Below, piece after piece: positions 60,263 through 64,000 of a stretch of 64,000 nt of DNA. Source of the DNA: Maratus speciosus. Its lineage: Eukaryota; Arthropoda; Arachnida; Araneae; Salticidae. Position numbers and translations under genes: made by a program. The notes beneath the pieces were generated by a model. The model saw only the letters and a list, made by a program, of their open reading frames with translations. It did not search any database and was not told the origin of the DNA. The DNA lies in assembly GCA_963932465.1 (NCBI GenBank), contig OZ010791.1, positions 618,581,800 through 618,645,799 on the forward strand, in the 5' to 3' direction. The stretch's first letter is position 1. The number at the start of each line of letters is the position of its first letter.

Positions 60263-61139
60263 AGTGAGTCATACGCCCTGGATAAATACAGCAGAAACAA
60301 TGAATGGGGTTTTTTCACGGCACAAAAACCCCGGAGAGAAAGCGCATCGCAAGTGGACGAATTCTTCGAAGGCAACATCACTTCTCGGGAGGCCAATTTC
60401 CTGTTAGCGGCCATGAAAGTCGAACCCGACATCAGTTGCTTAAATCAAAATATGGGTCCTCCCGTCACCCCACATATTGGGCCCCCACTCCAAACGAACT
60501 CCTACAGCAATTCTTGCAAGTCAAACAAATCTTGCAAGGAACACACACCTATCTTGTGCCATCAGGACGACATGTACAGCAAGCCATCGAACGTTTTACT
60601 GAACAACCAACTGGGGTTTACAGATCTGAATTTAACTCCAGAATTCGGATCACCCGTGTCGTTTGAAAGCCTAACACCTCCCTATCAAAGTCCGACTCCG
60701 TGCCTTGTTAAAAGCGAGCCAATAGACTCTTGTTCTTTTTCAACGAACGCACAGGAATTTTGCCTTATGGACGTTAGCTTACCCGATCAGGTGATAGTGA
60801 AAAGAGAACTGGGTGTGGACAATAAACTCCCGCAAAATAATTTTCTGGGAGTAACACCAATGAACTCTGCATCACAATCTCTACAGACGTCTTTTATGGG
60901 ACATTTGTCCATGTCTAGGCTTATGATGCCGCTGACTCCACCCAGTTCAGAGCCCGGTAGTGATTCTATCGATTCTCTGTCTGTAAGGACGACACCTCCA
61001 CCACCTTATGGAACTTCGGCACCCAATAATTTGGGCAGTGGGGTTTTAGAAGCCCGAGAAAACCAAACTGCATCGCTGTACAACAGAAGGAATAATCCTG
61101 AACTTGAAAAGAGGCGGACACATCGTTGCATATTTCCTG
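60263..61139 (+). CDS. dar1: Kruppel-like factor (KLF5/dar1-type), large internal exon
   Basis: This exon encodes most of the regulatory region of a KLF transcription factor, a nuclear DNA-binding protein that recognises GC/CACCC boxes. The acceptor is a polypyrimidine stretch ending in ttcag at 60262. The frame is open from there with no required start codon (residues SESYALDKYSRNNEWG), so this is an internal exon and the N-terminus is upstream. It gives about 292 residues: VDEFFEGN near residue 31, two VKxE matches to the SUMO consensus (VKSE, VKRE), LTPPSSEPGS, which resembles a phosphodegron, PPPPY (a WW-domain ligand; the KLF5 PY motif binds the E3 ligase WWP1), then RRNNPELEKRRTHRCIFPG, the KLF5-type lead into finger 1. 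It ends at P+G with donor g|gtaaga, phase 1. Base composition is clearly less AT-rich than its surroundings. KLF5/dar1 rather than KLF6/7 is judged from the RRNNPELEKRR lead; family certain, orthology probable. Confidence 0.93.
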
Positions 61140-61689
61140 GTAAGAAAAATTTTATCAGATATAGTTACTTTTTAAACTTTTCTTTTCTTCCTCTTTCTGT
61201 TCAATGTGTGCTTCAAGCACTCGCAACAATTCCTAAGTTTTAAAGCAGTTCTCAAAAAGAAAAAAACAATCCCTGCTCATCAATGCGGAACTTTCTGACG
61301 CATTTACGGAACGGGCTCATTTTTAACCCTTTGTATCATCGTGTTGCTTATCTGTAACATACCCAAAAGTCATTGTTACTTATAACAGTGGGATTTAAAA
61401 AGACGATTTTATTTATTGCTCCTGTTATAAAATTATTTTAATTTATTGCTGCTATCTTTCAACACAACAGTTAATATAAATTGTTCATAGAATTCTCAAC
61501 AGACGGTGATACTGAGTTATTTTTTCATGGTAAAATTTTCTTTCTCATTTGAGAAGTTTCGCATTCAACTTTGTAAATTTTGTCAAATTATAAAGGCGAG
61601 AGACGTCCAAAAATACTTTTTTTTTTTTTTTTTTTTACAAAGGTATGTTCGTATACTTTACAATTTTGTATTAGAAATTTGTATTAGAA

Positions 61690-61855
61690 ATTAGTTCAGT
61701 CATATTAACTAGAATTATGTATTAAAATACATACGGAATTGTATAAAAAGTAAAAGAGTCTAATTTTGTCCCTTAATCTAAATTGAAAGTTTCATTGTTT
61801 ACATCTGCGATGATGTGCGGATTTTAGACATTTGCAGATTTTAGGGAGTTTACTG
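61690..61855. mobile_element. Right part of the TGCGGATTT pogo-like family (KLF intron)
   Basis: AGTTCAGTCATATTAAC through TGCGATGATGTGCGG to GATTTTAGGGAGTTTACTG, followed by TA, matches the right end of 34212-34886. The left part is missing. Confidence 0.8.
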
Positions 61856-62021
61856 TATAATATTAGGAGTAGCACAAGAAATTCCTGGAGACCGACAATA
61901 AACACTCTTAATATTGTACTACTTCAGGGGTGGAAAATTTCACCAATCTATTCGCCAGTGCCTAGTGCATTCTTTGATAGAGTATACCAAATATACCTTT
62001 TTTGCAGGCCATATTAAATGT

Positions 62022-62059
<38 letters not shown>

Positions 62060-62496
62060 TTTCCGTTACACACATTTCGTGTTTCTCCCAATTGTCATAC
62101 CGTAATCATGGCACTAAGTTCTAGTCTACTCCAAACTTTCTTCTGTTGTACATCTTTCTTAATTTTATACATAAATTTTAGAAAAATATGACTACGAAAA
62201 TGCATTGTGGTGATGAATTATTTTTGCAATCCGTAAATTTTATCATAACAATTTGACGGTATGTTGCATTTTTGTGGATGGCGAAAATAAAGATGTTTGA
62301 CTGATAAGATTTTTTTAAAATTCCCCACCCTTGTAACTATTTTCCATACATATCTGTTCATTGTTTTTGAAAAAAAAGTTTGAAATTCTAAAACGACTTT
62401 GTATATACCCTGTATTGTTAAAAATTATCCAAAGTAGTACTCAATGATAAATATATTTATCTTACTTTATGAATATGGGAGTAGAAAATATGTATA

Positions 62497-63125
62497 ATGT
62501 TTTTACTTTAGTTAAATCTGACTAGTTATTTTAACTTCAGTTCAATTTCGAAAGTTTTTATTTATTTATTTATTTATTTATTTATTTTTTTATAATATGT
62601 CATAATAATGTTTCTACTTTATTTAAATCAGACTGGCTATTTTAACTTATGTGCAATTTAGAAAGATTTTTTTTAAATAATATGTCTTAATAATGTTTCT
62701 ACTTTAGTTAAATCTGACTAGTTATTTTAACTTCTGTGCAATTGCAATTTCGAAAGTTTTTTTTAAATAATCTGTCATAATAATGTTTCTAGTTTAGTTA
62801 AATCTGACTAGTTATTTTAACTTTTGTGCAATTTCGAAAGTTTTTTTTTTTTTTTAATAATCTGTCATAATAATGTTTCCTACTTTAGTTAAATCTGGCC
62901 AGTTATTTTAACTTCTGTGCAATTTCGAAAGATTTTTTTTGTAATAATCTGTCATAATAATGTTTCTACTTTAGTTATATCTGACTAGCTGTTGTAACTT
63001 CTGCGCAATTTCGAAAGTTTTTTTATGAACTGTCATAATAATGTTTCTACTTTAGTTAAATCTGGAAAGTTATTTTAACTTCTGTGCAACTTCAAAAGTT
63101 TTTTTTTTTTTTAATAATCTGTCAT
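62497..63125. repeat. ~88-bp tandem repeat, seven units, in the KLF intron
   Basis: Units built on ACTTTAGTTAAATCTGACTA start at about 62505, 62616, 62701, 62791, 62882, 62968 and 63049. Each carries an ATAATGTTTCTAC stretch and a variable T run. A TTTA microsatellite expands the first unit. Confidence 0.9.
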
Positions 63126-63334
63126 ATGATGATTGAAAATCATTTTTTGGAATCATCATTTTGAAATATCAAATTCCTTGAGAGGGTAATTGCTCCCTAC
63201 ATTCCCACAAATGGCGTTTCTGGCTTGTTGTCTAAAACTTTGTTTTGTTTAGTTTTCTTTCTTCTTCTTTTCATAATTTATTCATCAAATCCTGATTATT
63301 ATTATTATATTCGTCATTGTTTATTATGTTACAG

Positions 63335-63394
63335 GTTGTGCTAAAGTATACACAAAAAGCTCCCACCTAAAGGCGCATCAAAGAATTCACACAG
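63335..63394 (+). CDS. dar1: KLF zinc finger 1 exon (60 nt), same gene
   Basis: A 60-nt exon, phase 1 at both ends, bounded by ttacag|gt and acag|gtaagt. Spliced to the previous exon it completes G and continues [20 protein letters not shown]. This supplies the second Cys and both His of the first C2H2 finger; the first Cys is in the previous exon (HRC). It includes the DNA-contacting KSSHLKAH helix shared by all KLF/Sp proteins. The 60-nt size and phase match the vertebrate KLF5 exon at this position, as I recall it. The next exon should open with the EKPY linker and fingers 2 and 3; I could not find it before the window ends. Confidence 0.93.
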
Positions 63395-64000
63395 GTAAGT
63401 TTATCGATTTTAAATTTTATGCATCAAGCGTTTTAAAAATAATGAAATGATGTTATCAAAATGTATTTAATCAAAACTTGACTGTATGAGGGGATTCTTT
63501 TTAAAGTTTAATGATGAAATTTTATTTTGAAAATTGTAACAAAATTTATCAGAATATTAAGTTGTATTTTTGATGAAAGAGGAAAACCTTTATAATTTTT
63601 ATGAATCTCAGTTTGATAGCGAAATATAAAAGTTATGACTGTGCTTTTTTATACTAATAATTTAAAAAAATTGAGTAGCTGTGATTTTCAGAAAAAGAAA
63701 ACCACTTATTTCTAAGATCATTCGACTATTTAGACGGCGTATAAAAGGGTATTTGTCTGTATGTCTGTCCATCCGGAATATTCTGAGAAAAGATTGTGTA
63801 ACAAAAAGTAAACTTTTTAGGAACAGATACAGAATGCCAGTTTGTTCCGATATCATTCTGCAAAACTACTTTAGATATCGGAGCAAACTGCAGATTGTGG
63901 TCAGCAGAAAACAGGGAAAATTAATCAGCCAACTAAGCTTTCATTACTCAAAATCTCCGGAAGTAATTGCTCAATTTTAAGAAATCTTTCACTGATTGAA
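63395..64000 (+). other. Start of the next KLF intron
   Basis: Begins with donor gtaagt. The 300-nt open stretch at 63681-63980 has no KLF finger residues (no EKPY linker, no C2H2 spacing), so I read it as non-coding. A tgattttcag at 63690 is a possible acceptor but is not followed by finger 2 sequence. Confidence 0.6.

Larger units (their letters stand above)
61140..63334 (+). other. Intron between the two KLF exons
   Basis: A GT-AG intron of 2,195 nt (gtaaga...ttacag). It holds a 5'-truncated pogo-like fragment (about 61690-61855), a (TA)n run (about 62023-62056), a TTTA run (62560-62590) and a seven-copy ~88-bp array (62497-63125). No further coding segment is recognisable in it. Confidence 0.85.

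Noticed and set aside
60304..60666. 120-codon + frame overlapping the KLF exon
   Set aside because: It is in a different frame from the KLF protein, which is supported by splice sites and conserved motifs.
63681..63980. 99-codon + frame after a possible acceptor, considered as the next KLF exon
   Set aside because: It lacks the EKPY linker and the C2H2 spacing required for finger 2.

Overview
The window looks like arthropod nuclear DNA, most likely a chelicerate such as a spider; that placing is an inference from genome style and is weak. It is very AT-rich, full of short tandem arrays, poly-A/T and (TA)n tracts, and crowded with DNA-transposon remnants. There are no prokaryotic-type operons. 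I saw no tRNA or rRNA gene and no CRISPR array, reading by eye.

The one convincing host gene is at the right end, on the + strand. Two exons (60263-61139 and 63335-63394), joined by a clean GT-AG intron, encode the middle of a Kruppel-like factor of the KLF5/dar1 type: a proline/serine-rich regulatory region with a PPPPY motif and two VKxE sites, running into the first C2H2 zinc finger. The first exon(s) and the exon(s) for fingers 2 and 3 lie outside the window or were not found.

The other ~60 kb is intergenic or long-intron DNA built from mobile elements. (1) Elements flanked by TTAA, a piggyBac-like signature, 200-560 bp: 1206, 5901, 6297, 14247, 17366, 21072, 23182, 27372, 33132, 38716 and 57362, plus long foldbacks at 36992, 39546 and 39986. 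(2) Elements flanked by TA with ends CAGTA/CAGTG, pogo/Tigger-like: 16401, 19598, 22849, 26215, 28478, 34212, and fragments at 41678, 50729 and 61690. (3) hAT-like elements with 8-bp target duplications: 3182, 47017, 48607/48610 and 56400. (4) A Tc1-like element with ~215-bp inverted repeats and a broken transposase: 12669-14184. (5) A full-length but dead non-LTR retrotransposon with a 13-bp target duplication: 42177-46010.

Several arrays act as built-in controls, because a neighbouring copy shows the empty insertion site: the 250-bp satellite at 25 kb, the ~1.1-kb tandem repeat at 12-16 kb, and the repeat pair at 4.4/5.8 kb. They let the TA and TTAA target duplications be read directly from this sequence. 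Other arrays are a 113-bp x ~10 array (6.8-7.8 kb), a ~280-bp x 4 array (2.7-4.4 kb), a 52-bp array (54.6-55.1 kb) and a ~88-bp x 7 array inside the KLF intron.

I found no multigene system. The most unusual content is structural: several unrelated-looking repeat families that share one end architecture, and a chain of TTAA elements lying end to end on shared TTAA sites.
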